Assembly: GCA_964572065.1 (NCBI GenBank)
Contig: CAZNER010000074.1
Location: 1-9,279 of the forward strand
Source: CAZNER01 sp964572065
GTDB taxonomy: Bacteria; Patescibacteriota; Dojkabacteria; JAHIVN01
Reading direction: 5' to 3'
Length of the DNA: 9,279 nt
Positions 1 to 5,795 of the stretch are shown here, piece by piece. A program made the position numbers and the translations under genes. The notes under the pieces were generated by a model. That model was not told the DNA's origin, ran no database searches, and was given only the letters and a program-made list of their open reading frames with translations. Every line of letters starts with the position of its first letter. Position 1 is the first letter of the stretch.

Positions 1-737
1 CTAGTAGCGTGTTTATGGACTTCATCCCAAGGATATAATGGTCTAAGAAAATCAGATTCCTTATGAACTGCTTTTCCTTTTCTTTTCTCCCATATAGCTT
101 TATACTCAGGTGCGCGTTTTACATAATAATCACATCTATCTTCCCAATTCTTAATTGAAATAGATTTTCCATAATGTCTTATGCAACCTCCTCGTAGTAT
201 TCTCTGATAAGAAGTAACTTCTGGATTTCTTGAATGCTTTCTAGTAAATCTGATTCCTGGGATATTTTTAAAAATTGATACTATTTCTCTATATTCAGGA
301 CCACATAATCTTCTTAAAGCAATAATATTGCCTGAATATTCTCTATCTTTGTCTTCTTCAGTTATATAAAAATCAAATAATTGAGAAACAACCACATCAT
401 AATTATTGTCTAATCCTACAAAGTTATAAAATAACCTTTCGTCAGCATCCAAATAGACAAACCAATCAGGATTGTCTTTTTTTGCTTCTTGTATAAGTGC
501 TTGCCTTTGGTGCATTTCTATTATGGCTAATTCTGTATCTCCGTCCCATTTTTTCACTCCTATGACTTTTTTTACTGCTGGATGCTTTTTACAAATCTCC
601 ACAGTATTGTCAGTAGAAGCATCATCAAATACATAAATTCCTCCATTACAATAATCAGCCATAGCGTCTAAATGCTCTTGGATTATCAAAGATTCATTTC
701 TGACTCTTGTTAATCCTACTATTTTATATTTCCTCAT
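1..737 (-). CDS. GT2-family glycosyltransferase, C-terminus cut by left edge
   Basis: I translated this frame by hand from an ATG at 737; it stays open for 245 codons to the left edge, so the C-terminus is missing. The product is expected to be a GT-A fold transferase that moves a sugar from a nucleotide-sugar donor to an acceptor in the cytoplasm. The start is typical of family 2: a first strand (KIVGLTRVRNE, residues 5-15), then VFDDASTDNT (37-45), the donor-binding acidic motif, then VYLDADE (94-100), the metal-binding DxD motif. The rest is charged, has no membrane helix in the visible part, and lacks further diagnostic motifs I can name. It starts 5 bases after the GT4 stop, so the two are almost certainly co-transcribed and may act on the same glycan. 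The upstream AAAGAG is a weak ribosome site at best. Family is confident; donor and acceptor are unknown. Confidence 0.85.
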   Translation of the reverse strand, partial: MRKYKIVGLTRVRNESLIIQEHLDAMADYCNGGIYVFDDASTDNTVEICKKHPAVKKVIGVKKWDGDTELAIIEMHQRQALIQEAKKDNPDWFVYLDADERLFYNFVGLDNNYDVVVSQLFDFYITEEDKDREYSGNIIALRRLCGPEYREIVSIFKNIPGIRFTRKHSRNPEVTSYQRILRGGCIRHYGKSISIKNWEDRCDYYVKRAPEYKAIWEKRKGKAVHKESDFLRPLYPWDEVHKHAT

Positions 738-742
738 ACTCT

Positions 743-1693
743 TTACTTAATTATCTCTTTATAAATATTTTCAAATTTAATTGCAGTATCTTTAATATTA
801 TGGTGCTTTAGAATTATCTCTCTATTTGCTTTTCCTAACTTGACATAATCCTGGGAAAATATAGTCTTTATTTTTTCAGTTAATTCTTTTCCTGTCCAAA
901 ATGCTTTTCCTGTCCTTCCTGAAAAGTTACGCTTCTTTATAATTTCATAAGACTTATTATCTATCACTCCATCATAGCCATTATAATCTCCAACTATTAC
1001 AGGTTTGCCCATAGACATTGCTTCTAATATACTTCTTCCAAGCCCTATAGCAATATCACAATCTTTAATTACCTTCTCTGTTTCAAATATCACTCTTCCA
1101 TTTGTTCCAATTATATCTATATCTGCATTTAAACTTTTTGCCATTTCCCACACTTCTTCTCCCCTCCAAGTATTATGAAAGTAATTACTAACAATCAGAA
1201 TCTTCAATCTTTTACCGGCTTTTTTTGGTGCATAATAAAACCTTTCAGTATCTATCGGATTGCGAATAACTAATTTCTTTTCTTTTGGAATATCTTTAAA
1301 TTGAAAATCTACAACTTCTTCTGATACTCCTATATACTTAGAAATTAAAACATCTTTTGGTGGTTTTTCTGGTTCAGGCAATACTCCATGACTTACAAAA
1401 ATGGCAGGCAATTCTGGAAAAACTCTTGAAGCCTCTGAAATTGGAGTATTATGCTGTCCATGAATTACATCAAAATCTAAATCTTTATCAATTTTTTGAT
1501 AATCTCTTTCCAAAGAAGAAAGAACAGTTATCCCTGCTTCTTCAAATCTTCTCCCTTGCATTACGGGGCTAATTTGTTTTGAATATACAGAAACTTGATG
1601 CCCTCTGGCTATTAATTCTTTCCCTAAAGCATAGAGATAAGTATCAGAGCCAGAATACCAAGATAACCGTAAATTAGTCATTAATATTCTCAT
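743..1693 (-). CDS. GT4-family (GT-B fold) glycosyltransferase
   Basis: The 316-residue product reads as a retaining GT-B glycosyltransferase of family 4, somewhat shorter than the usual 350-400. The N-terminal acceptor domain has an opening strand (MRILMTN), then SGSDTYLYALGKELIARGH (14-32), where sugar-acceptor loops of this family lie, and DFDVIHGQH (73-81). A linker with VIRNPIDTERF (142-152) leads to the donor domain, with LKILIVSN (163-170) and GLGRSILEAMSMGKPVIV (217-234). In that last motif the second Glu of the family EX7E pair is present (E224), while the first is not obvious; some GT4 subgroups with a GRSxLEAM signature also lack it. No membrane segment is seen. It follows the 87-residue structural-position gene by 21 bases and leads into the GT2 gene. 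Unlike most genes here it has a good ribosome site. Substrate unknown. Confidence 0.9.
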   Translation of the reverse strand: MRILMTNLRLSWYSGSDTYLYALGKELIARGHQVSVYSKQISPVMQGRRFEEAGITVLSSLERDYQKIDKDLDFDVIHGQHNTPISEASRVFPELPAIFVSHGVLPEPEKPPKDVLISKYIGVSEEVVDFQFKDIPKEKKLVIRNPIDTERFYYAPKKAGKRLKILIVSNYFHNTWRGEEVWEMAKSLNADIDIIGTNGRVIFETEKVIKDCDIAIGLGRSILEAMSMGKPVIVGDYNGYDGVIDNKSYEIIKKRNFSGRTGKAFWTGKELTEKIKTIFSQDYVKLGKANREIILKHHNIKDTAIKFENIYKEIIK

Positions 1694-1699
1694 AACTAT

Positions 1700-1705
1700 T
1701 TCCTT
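1700..1705 (-). promoter_or_regulatory. Shine-Dalgarno site of the GT4 gene
   Basis: AAGGAA lies 6 bases before the ATG at 1693. It supports that start and is notable because most other genes in the window have only A/T-rich leaders with no such match. Confidence 0.6.
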
Positions 1706-1714
1706 ATTAATTTT

Positions 1715-1978
1715 TTAGAATAACTCAAGAATAGTTAACTTTCCAGCAGAACCAGATTTAATAGCTACTACTGAATTGACTTTAGTAAGTGGCACAACAA
1801 CTGGAATATTTGCTGGTATCAAAAAACCATTAGCATTAGTAACAGACGCTTGATTAAATCTAACATAAGTAGGTTGTGTTGCAGTTAATACTAACTCTTT
1901 ACACTCTCCTGAAAGATTGCTAGAAACAGCCGCATCAAAATCTATTTGAACTATTCTATTATTAGTAAAATTTTCCAT
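1715..1978 (-). CDS. Small beta-rich phage protein, possible head decoration or fibre-like protein
   Basis: An 87-residue product with no charged core but many alternating hydrophobic and small residues, as in a compact beta sandwich. The pattern of TQPTYVRFN (34-42), NGFLIPANIPVVVP (50-63) and VVAIKSGSAGKLTILELF (70-87) resembles small proteins often found a few genes after the major capsid gene in tailed phages. I recognise the type but no defined function, so decoration or head-associated is an inference from position. It starts 10 bases after the stop of the 91-residue gene, with a leader of only A and T plus one C and no Shine-Dalgarno match. There is no signal peptide or membrane helix. 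It is rich in Ser, Thr and Asn, so it could be an acceptor for the neighbouring glycosyltransferases, but nothing in the sequence shows that. Confidence 0.7.
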   Translation of the reverse strand: MENFTNNRIVQIDFDAAVSSNLSGECKELVLTATQPTYVRFNQASVTNANGFLIPANIPVVVPLTKVNSVVAIKSGSAGKLTILELF

Positions 1979-1988
1979 AGAATTTTAT

Positions 1989-2264
1989 TTATTTGTTATC
2001 TATTGCATCTGCAATATCACTAAAATCCCTTTCAAAAGCTCCAGCTCTTTTTCCATTTAAAGTAATTTCTACACTTCCATCTGGTTGTGTAATTTTTTCA
2101 TAACCAGTAACTTCTTCATCTCTTAATACTTTAGCAATAGCAGAAGCCAATGCAGGCACATCTTCTTTAGTAGATGCTAAAATCTGACCAAGATAAGCTC
2201 TGCCTGGGTCTTCATAGAATTTCCAAACTCCATGTGTTCTATGTACTTGAATTAATACAGACAT
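1989..2264 (-). CDS. Unrecognised small protein downstream of capsid gene
   Basis: A 91-residue product I do not recognise. The N-terminal third (SVLIQVHRTHGVWKFYEDPG) looks like beta strands, followed by a helical stretch (about 33-50, TKEDVPALASAIAKVLRDEE), a hairpin-like stretch with PDGSVEITLNGK (61-72), and an acidic C-terminal helix ending DIADAIDNK. It has no cysteine, signal peptide or membrane segment. Its GC content and alanine/aspartate use look closer to the capsid gene than to the methyltransferases. It sits between two other small genes, 25 bases after the 126-residue gene and 10 bases before the 87-residue gene, so it is part of the head-proximal operon. A head-completion or accessory structural role is inferred from order only. 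The leader has no Shine-Dalgarno match. Confidence 0.7.
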   Translation of the reverse strand: MSVLIQVHRTHGVWKFYEDPGRAYLGQILASTKEDVPALASAIAKVLRDEEVTGYEKITQPDGSVEITLNGKRAGAFERDFSDIADAIDNK

Positions 2265-2289
2265 ATAAGTTTTAAGTTAGATTAATTAA

Positions 2290-2670
2290 TTATTCAGATG
2301 AACTATCATCTAATTTATCTTTTTTCTCTATTTTATAAACATCTTTCATCTTCTCAAGGTCATACTCAAATTCTTTATCTAAACTGAATACTTTAGTATC
2401 TCCAATAAAAGGTTCTTTACTTTCTCTATCTTTTAAGAATAAGATAGCGTCCCTTTCTATCATTACTGCTTCTCCATCATTATTAAACTCATAAATATTG
2501 AATTGCTCTCTGAGAGGACCAAGTTGTGGTTTTATCCTTTGATAAACTACTACGACTTTCTCATTGAAAAGTGTTTTGCTTGTAACTAACACTTTTCGGT
2601 CTTTGTTAGGTTTAAATTTTTCTTGTGAATTATTATTGTCGTTTTGGCTTTGGTTTTTTTCATCACTCAT
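2290..2670 (-). CDS. Unrecognised hydrophilic protein after the capsid gene
   Basis: A 126-residue product I do not recognise. Residues 1-25 are polar and probably disordered (many N, Q, K, E and D). The middle, about 26-100, alternates hydrophobic and charged residues in a way that suggests beta strands: KVLVTSKTLFNEKVVVVYQR (26-45), FNIYEFNNDGEAVMIERDAI (57-76). The end is lysine- and glutamate-rich and finishes DDSSSE. No cysteine, signal or membrane helix is present. It is the first gene after the hairpin that closes the capsid gene, with an ATG at 2670 and no clear Shine-Dalgarno sequence. Its place fits a small virion or head-assembly accessory protein, but this is positional inference. 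It is unlikely to be a chance frame because it fills the gap between capsid and the next gene and has protein-like composition throughout. Confidence 0.7.
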   Translation of the reverse strand: MSDEKNQSQNDNNNSQEKFKPNKDRKVLVTSKTLFNEKVVVVYQRIKPQLGPLREQFNIYEFNNDGEAVMIERDAILFLKDRESKEPFIGDTKVFSLDKEFEYDLEKMKDVYKIEKKDKLDDSSSE

Positions 2671-2700
2671 AACTTTTTACTTAGTTTATTAATCCTATAT

Positions 2701-2731
2701 AAAGGGCGGATAGTAAAACCACCCGCCCTTT
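2701..2731 (-). terminator. GC-rich hairpin after the major capsid gene
   Basis: A perfect 9-bp stem (AAAGGGCGG at 2701-2709 with CCGCCCTTT at 2723-2731) and a 13-base loop lie 7 bases past the capsid stop codon. On the minus strand it is followed by TTTATAT rather than a long T run, so termination may be partial; on the plus strand it is followed by TATAATTTT. It could act as an intrinsic terminator that lets some transcription through to the small genes, or as a 3' stabiliser of the abundant capsid mRNA. The stem is clear; the function is inferred. Confidence 0.6.
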
Positions 2732-2738
2732 TATAATT

Positions 2739-3743
2739 TTAGGTAGTTCCAATTCCTTTAATAATAGCTTGCCATTGAGGAATGCGTACCTCAAGTACAC
2801 AGTTCCACACAACAGTCTGTGTTTCAGCAAGGGTCAAACCACGATAAACTGGAAGTTTATACATTGGTTCTGCTTCTGCCAATGCTATCTCACCTTTAGT
2901 TAAAATAAAGGCATCATCATTAGGAGTATTCGGAGAGTTAGTAGTGTTGATGAAAGTATCCATCACAATATCTAACGGACCAGCATAACTCATATAACGA
3001 GCTAAATTATAACCAAAAGTCATACCTGCTCCTGGGTCATTGTAAGTAACCACAGTTGCCCAAGTAGTAGCTAATTGGCGGATATCTCTGGCTGAAATAT
3101 AAAGAGTGTCAGGCAATCCTCCATTATCAATAATAGTCTGAATAGCAGTATCAATGTAGGTAGTAGAGATTTTATTTCCTGAAGCATTTACTATATTTCC
3201 TGAAGCATAAGCATCTACGATTTCGTAAATACCATCAAACTCAGCAGGAGTTGTAGTTGCATCTCCATAGAAAGCTTTTGTCTCTACATCCTGAATTATT
3301 TTTCTCATGCCGTGCATCAAGTGCATATCCATAAGATTGAAATAATCCGAAGCACCCCACTGTGCCTTATCACAAACCTCTACTTTAGAAGCAAAAGTTT
3401 TGATTTGAGCAGAGTAACGAGTAATCGTTGCCTCATTTTCAGGTGGTGTGCCACACTCAGCAGTAGCGGTATCATTACTGCCAAGAGCAGTAATCATATC
3501 CCATTCATGGGTAATACCATTGGCTTTTCGTTTTGCAACTTTATCTAAGAAAGGTGTCTTTCTATCGGTAATGTCAGCTAGACGATTATCCAAGTGTTCA
3601 CGCTGGGCGTATGTAGAAGTTGTAGAGGTAGAAACAGTTTTTTCAAGAATTTTTGCGGCTTGAGCCAAGCCATCCTTGATATCATTGGATTTCTCCAACA
3701 CTTTTACTGCCTCTAACAACCCTTTAGCAACATTTTTATACAT
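2739..3743 (-). CDS. Major capsid protein, HK97 fold, SU10/DUF5309-like
   Basis: The product (334 residues from the ATG at 3743) forms the phage head shell. After a helical N-terminal stretch (about 1-36) that may be a removed delta-like region, the sequence AQREHLDNRLADITDRKTPFL (46-66) followed by a short basic segment and ITHEWDMITAL (77-87) matches the opening pattern of SU10/DUF5309-type capsids, in which a TPF motif is followed by HEW. Later parts show the mix of Gly/Thr/Asn-rich strands and loops common in HK97-fold proteins, ending VRIPQWQAIIKGIGTT. An upstream in-frame TTG (3755) would add four residues, but neither start has a Shine-Dalgarno match, so I chose the ATG. It lies 35 bases after the protease-scaffold gene, the canonical order. 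GC content is clearly higher than in the flanking methyltransferase genes, as expected for a highly expressed, conserved gene. Family assignment is by pattern, not by search. Confidence 0.85.
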   Translation of the reverse strand: MYKNVAKGLLEAVKVLEKSNDIKDGLAQAAKILEKTVSTSTTSTYAQREHLDNRLADITDRKTPFLDKVAKRKANGITHEWDMITALGSNDTATAECGTPPENEATITRYSAQIKTFASKVEVCDKAQWGASDYFNLMDMHLMHGMRKIIQDVETKAFYGDATTTPAEFDGIYEIVDAYASGNIVNASGNKISTTYIDTAIQTIIDNGGLPDTLYISARDIRQLATTWATVVTYNDPGAGMTFGYNLARYMSYAGPLDIVMDTFINTTNSPNTPNDDAFILTKGEIALAEAEPMYKLPVYRGLTLAETQTVVWNCVLEVRIPQWQAIIKGIGTT

Positions 3744-3778
3744 AATACTCAACAAAATTAATTAGTTATAACGACCTA

Positions 3779-4681
3779 TTATTTATCTGCCCATTTTTCA
3801 CGGACTTTGCCACATTCAGAAAATGCTTTATCGGGGTCGTTTTTATGCAACTCTCTAGTTGCGTCTAATTCCTCATTCATTGTTTTAAAAGTTTTACCTT
3901 CTTCTGTTTCATCTGCTTCTTTCTTTTCATCTTTTTCTAAAGCAACAGTTTTCCTGATACCTTTTTTCTTGTTTAAACCTTTTATGATTTTCTCTTGGTT
4001 AGCCAAGATAGTCTTCATTAAAGATTTATCTTCTGTTTTTTCCTTATCTTCATCTTCTGTCTTTTCTTCAGATTCATTAGCTTCTTCTTTTGCCTCTTTG
4101 TTGCCAAAAAGGTTATCAAAGAAACTTCTTAAACCATTTTTTATGCCCTTATCAATCATTTCTTTTACTTCTTCTTTGGTAATACTTTTTTCCTCTTTCT
4201 CCTTTTTCTTTTTTGAATCCTTTGATTTTTCTTCATCTTCTTCCTCTTCAGATTCATCCTCATCAGATTCATCCTCCTTTTTGGAGTCGTCATCTTCTTT
4301 GGAATCATCATCAGATTCTTCGGATTCATCTTCTGATTCTTCAGAATCCTCATCTTCAGAATCGTCTGATTCCTCATCTTCTTTTGATGAGTCATCTTCA
4401 GATTCTTCGTCTTCAGATTCGTCCTTATTTTCATCTTCGTTCTCTTGGGTTTCTGATTCAGCGTTTTCGTCCTCGGTTTCCTCCTCTTTTTCTTCTTCAT
4501 CCTTTTTTTCTTCCTTGGACTTTTTTGCTTCGTCAGATTCAAGCGAAGTTTTTTTCTCTTTTAACATAAGCGTTTCATTAAAATTAGTTAATAATTCACT
4601 TACTTCTTCCTTATCTAATTTAGATAAAGAAAAGTGTATAAAATTAAGTAGTGCTTTTGTATCAAAATTCTTATTGCTCAT
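3779..4681 (-). CDS. Possible nested scaffold made from an internal start
   Basis: Met280 of the protease gene (ATG at 4681, NMSNKNF) is preceded by AAGGAA at 4691-4696 with 9 bases between, a better ribosome site than that of almost every annotated start here. Initiation there would give a 300-residue protein with no protease domain: a short helical lead-in, the acidic tract and the helical C-terminus. Nested scaffold genes sharing the protease frame are well known, for example lambda Nu3 within C. The case rests on the ribosome site and on the domain boundary falling just after the protease domain. It may also be chance, since AAGGAA arises easily in lysine/glutamate codons. Confidence 0.35.
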   Translation of the reverse strand: MSNKNFDTKALLNFIHFSLSKLDKEEVSELLTNFNETLMLKEKKTSLESDEAKKSKEEKKDEEEKEEETEDENAESETQENEDENKDESEDEESEDDSSKEDEESDDSEDEDSEESEDESEESDDDSKEDDDSKKEDESDEDESEEEEDEEKSKDSKKKKEKEEKSITKEEVKEMIDKGIKNGLRSFFDNLFGNKEAKEEANESEEKTEDEDKEKTEDKSLMKTILANQEKIIKGLNKKKGIRKTVALEKDEKKEADETEEGKTFKTMNEELDATRELHKNDPDKAFSECGKVREKWADK

Positions 4682-5518
4682 ATTCTTACATTCCTTAACC
4701 AAAATTTCTTTTAATTCTTTATTACTGTTTTTTTCTAATTTTTCTACTGATTTAGTAATAGCTCCCACCCATGTTTTAGGATTTGCGGGAGTGGAAGTAA
4801 CCGCAATATGGTCTAATTCAATATCTTTAAAAATTCTGGAGAATTGTTCTTTTTTCTTATCCCATTCTAATTTATAATCTTTAACAAAACCACCAATAGA
4901 AAGTCCTAATTCTTTCTTTTTGGTGGTTAACGCATACCATAAATCTTTAGCTTTAGATGTAATATCTAATTCTGCCTTCATTAATAATTTATTAGCTTTA
5001 TCAACAGCAAGTTTAGTAACATCTCCTAAATCTGATTGCCAAGATTTATCGTGTTCAGCATTTAAGCCGATTTTATGTTTTTTGATACTATTTGCCATTG
5101 ATTTAATAGCACTCGGTGCCATCTTATCTCCATGCAAATCAATATCTGTTGAAGAAGCTATTCCTTCTATATAACGCTTTTTTACTTCTTTCCCATCTTC
5201 TCCTTTAGTTACTTCTTCATAACATTTTACAATAGGAATTGCAAAACTAAAACGAGTTGCTTCTTGTTGATTACTTTTTTTAGTTTTCATAAAGTTTATT
5301 GATTTATTTTTATTATGATGTTCTTTTACCCATTTTTTTGCCTTTGGCATAGTCCAGCCTTTACTTCTTAAAAATAAATAAGTTAAAATCTTTTTTCTAT
5401 TACCAGCGTATAAAGCCTTTATTCCCTTTGATGAAGAAATTGTTATAGTTCTAATTCTATCTCCTTGTTTTCTTCTAGCAACAGGAATTCGTATATATTT
5501 ATCAGTAACTTCAGGCAT
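3779..5518 (-). CDS. Prohead protease fused to acidic scaffold-like region
   Basis: A 579-residue product combining a head-maturation protease with a likely scaffold. Residues 1-70 form a basic N-terminal domain with WTMPKAKKWVKEH (55-67), a motif I associate with phage protease/XkdF-like proteins. Residues about 90-255 match the S78/U35 prohead protease pattern: RYIEGIASSTDIDLHGDKM (115-133), the probable catalytic His in NAEHDKS (H156), the probable catalytic Ser in LGLSIGGF (S207), and ELDHIAVTSTPANPKTW (234-250). Residues about 325-445 are an extreme Glu/Asp/Ser/Lys tract, surely disordered. The C-terminus (446-579) is helical and charged, as in scaffolds that contact capsid subunits. The protease is expected to cut scaffold, itself and the capsid N-terminus inside the prohead. 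It precedes the capsid gene directly. The ATG at 5518 is preceded by a hairpin and no Shine-Dalgarno. Protease assignment is confident; scaffold role is inferred. Confidence 0.87.
   Translation of the reverse strand: MPEVTDKYIRIPVARRKQGDRIRTITISSSKGIKALYAGNRKKILTYLFLRSKGWTMPKAKKWVKEHHNKNKSINFMKTKKSNQQEATRFSFAIPIVKCYEEVTKGEDGKEVKKRYIEGIASSTDIDLHGDKMAPSAIKSMANSIKKHKIGLNAEHDKSWQSDLGDVTKLAVDKANKLLMKAELDITSKAKDLWYALTTKKKELGLSIGGFVKDYKLEWDKKKEQFSRIFKDIELDHIAVTSTPANPKTWVGAITKSVEKLEKNSNKELKEILVKECKNMSNKNFDTKALLNFIHFSLSKLDKEEVSELLTNFNETLMLKEKKTSLESDEAKKSKEEKKDEEEKEEETEDENAESETQENEDENKDESEDEESEDDSSKEDEESDDSEDEDSEESEDESEESDDDSKEDDDSKKEDESDEDESEEEEDEEKSKDSKKKKEKEEKSITKEEVKEMIDKGIKNGLRSFFDNLFGNKEAKEEANESEEKTEDEDKEKTEDKSLMKTILANQEKIIKGLNKKKGIRKTVALEKDEKKEADETEEGKTFKTMNEELDATRELHKNDPDKAFSECGKVREKWADK
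4691..4696 (-). promoter_or_regulatory. Shine-Dalgarno-like site inside the protease gene
   Basis: AAGGAA, 9 bases before the in-frame ATG at 4681. It stands out against the mostly SD-free leaders and would drive a protease-free scaffold product. Confidence 0.35.
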
Positions 5519-5527
5519 AATATTTTT

Positions 5528-5550
5528 ACAAAAAAGGCGGACTTTTTTGT
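5528..5550. repeat. Inverted repeat just upstream of the protease start
   Basis: ACAAAAAAG (5528-5536) and CTTTTTTGT (5542-5550) form a perfect 9-bp stem with a 5-base loop. On the mRNA it ends 9 bases before the protease ATG, where it could limit ribosome access or serve as a protein-binding hairpin. The same two 9-base arms occur again at 5749-5757 and 5772-5780 around the promoter. The stem is mostly A-T, so stability is modest. Confidence 0.6.
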
Positions 5551-5567
5551 GTAATTAATTTTTTTGA

Positions 5568-5591
5568 GGATTAGGGTTTAATTCCTAATCC
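5568..5591 (-). repeat. Leader hairpin between terminator and protease
   Basis: GGATTAGG (5568-5575) pairs perfectly with CCTAATCC (5584-5591) across an 8-base loop. No T run follows on either strand, so it is not an intrinsic terminator; in the minus-strand transcript it would be a stable stem in the protease 5' leader. Next to it AATCCCAA occurs twice (5587-5594 and 5602-5609). Role unknown. Confidence 0.5.
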
Positions 5592-5612
5592 CAAACGATA
5601 AAATCCCAACCC

Positions 5613-5667
5613 TTAAAAAAACTAAAAACCACGCCAAAAACAACAAATTGTTTATAGGCGTGGTTTT
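5613..5667 (-). terminator. Intrinsic terminator in the protease leader
   Basis: On the minus strand an 11-bp perfect stem (arms 5657-5667 and 5625-5635, AAAACCACGCC with GGCGTGGTTTT) carries an inner 6-bp stem (5648-5653 with 5638-5643) and a 4-base loop. It is followed by TAGTTTTTTT. This is a textbook rho-independent terminator for minus-strand transcription, with no T run in the other direction. It lies between the predicted promoter at 5734-5761 and the protease gene, so it either ends transcripts from the upstream cassette, attenuates the promoter, or is bypassed by antitermination. Structure is certain; which role applies is not. Confidence 0.72.
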
Positions 5668-5675
5668 GAGAACAT
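5652..5675 (-). other. Possible leader-peptide mini-ORF entering the terminator
   Basis: An ATG at 5675, preceded by AGGGA (5679-5683), opens a seven-codon frame (MFSKPRL) with TAA at 5652-5654. Codons 3 to 7 lie over the first arm of the terminator stem, so a translating ribosome would cover that arm. This is the geometry of translation-coupled attenuation, but such short frames arise often by chance and the spacing to the ribosome site is tight. Confidence 0.25.
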
Positions 5676-5711
5676 AAATCCCTAAGTATGCCTTGAATAG
5701 TATGAAGTTTT

Positions 5712-5727
5712 TAACTAACCTTAGTTA
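5712..5727. promoter_or_regulatory. 16-bp palindrome at the predicted transcription start
   Basis: TAACTAA-CC-TTAGTTA is a perfect palindrome of 7-base half sites with a 2-base centre. It begins about 7 bases after the -10 box of the minus-strand promoter, where a dimeric repressor could block initiation. In RNA, flanking TTGAATA (5693-5699) and TATTCAA (5726-5732) could also pair. The palindrome is visible; operator function is inferred. Confidence 0.45.
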
Positions 5728-5733
5728 TTCAAT

Positions 5734-5761
5734 ATTATACACCTTTTGACAAAAAAGTCAA
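5734..5761 (-). promoter_or_regulatory. Sigma-70-type promoter for the head genes
   Basis: On the minus strand TTGACT (5761-5756) and TATAAT (5739-5734) are separated by 16 bases. Start of transcription would be near 5727, giving a leader of about 210 bases before the protease ATG. The -35 box sits within a large inverted repeat and a palindrome covers the start site, so control by a DNA-binding protein is likely. In A/T-rich DNA such matches can occur by chance, but this lies in the only substantial non-coding gap and faces the head genes. Confidence 0.6.
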
Positions 5762-5784
5762 GATACTATGCCTTTTTTGTCAAA
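5745..5784. repeat. 13-bp-arm inverted repeat overlapping the -35 box
   Basis: TTTGACAAAAAAG (5745-5757) and CTTTTTTGTCAAA (5772-5784) are perfect inverted copies separated by 14 bases. The first arm overlaps the -35 element and spacer of the promoter, and the second ends 11 bases before the zinc-ribbon stop codon. It may be a paired operator, or a hairpin at the 3' end of the upstream transcript; the lack of a T run after it argues against a classic terminator. Confidence 0.6.
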
Positions 5785-5795
5785 TTTAACTAATA

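Noticed and set aside
1357..1572. Plus-strand 71-codon frame inside the GT4 gene
   Set aside because: Opposite-strand shadow of a gene with intact GT4 motifs.
3312..3663. Two plus-strand frames of 71-78 codons inside the capsid gene
   Set aside because: Antisense shadows of a well supported capsid gene, with no ribosome site or family resemblance.
3744..3755. TTG start giving a four-residue longer capsid protein
   Set aside because: No ribosome site favours it over the ATG at 3743, and ATG is the commoner start; it cannot be fully excluded.
4240..4480. Repeated GATTC/ATCTTC-like units resembling a tandem repeat or array
   Set aside because: These are synonymous Glu/Asp/Ser codons of the acidic tract; there are no fixed-length units or unique spacers, so neither a CRISPR array nor a true DNA repeat.
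4165..4569. Shifted frames on both strands within the acidic tract, rich in Lys/Met/Asn or His/Leu/Pro
   Set aside because: They arise from the repetitive codons of the tract in other frames, have no sensible composition or start sites, and overlap the certain gene.
3807..4877. Long plus-strand frame of 356 codons, very rich in Ser and Phe
   Set aside because: It is the antisense of the acidic protease-scaffold gene; Glu/Asp/Lys codons read backwards give Ser, Phe and Leu. The minus frame has real domain motifs and fits the operon.
4920..5174. Plus-strand 84-codon frame opposite the protease domain
   Set aside because: It covers the catalytic His and Ser region of the protease on the other strand and has no independent support.
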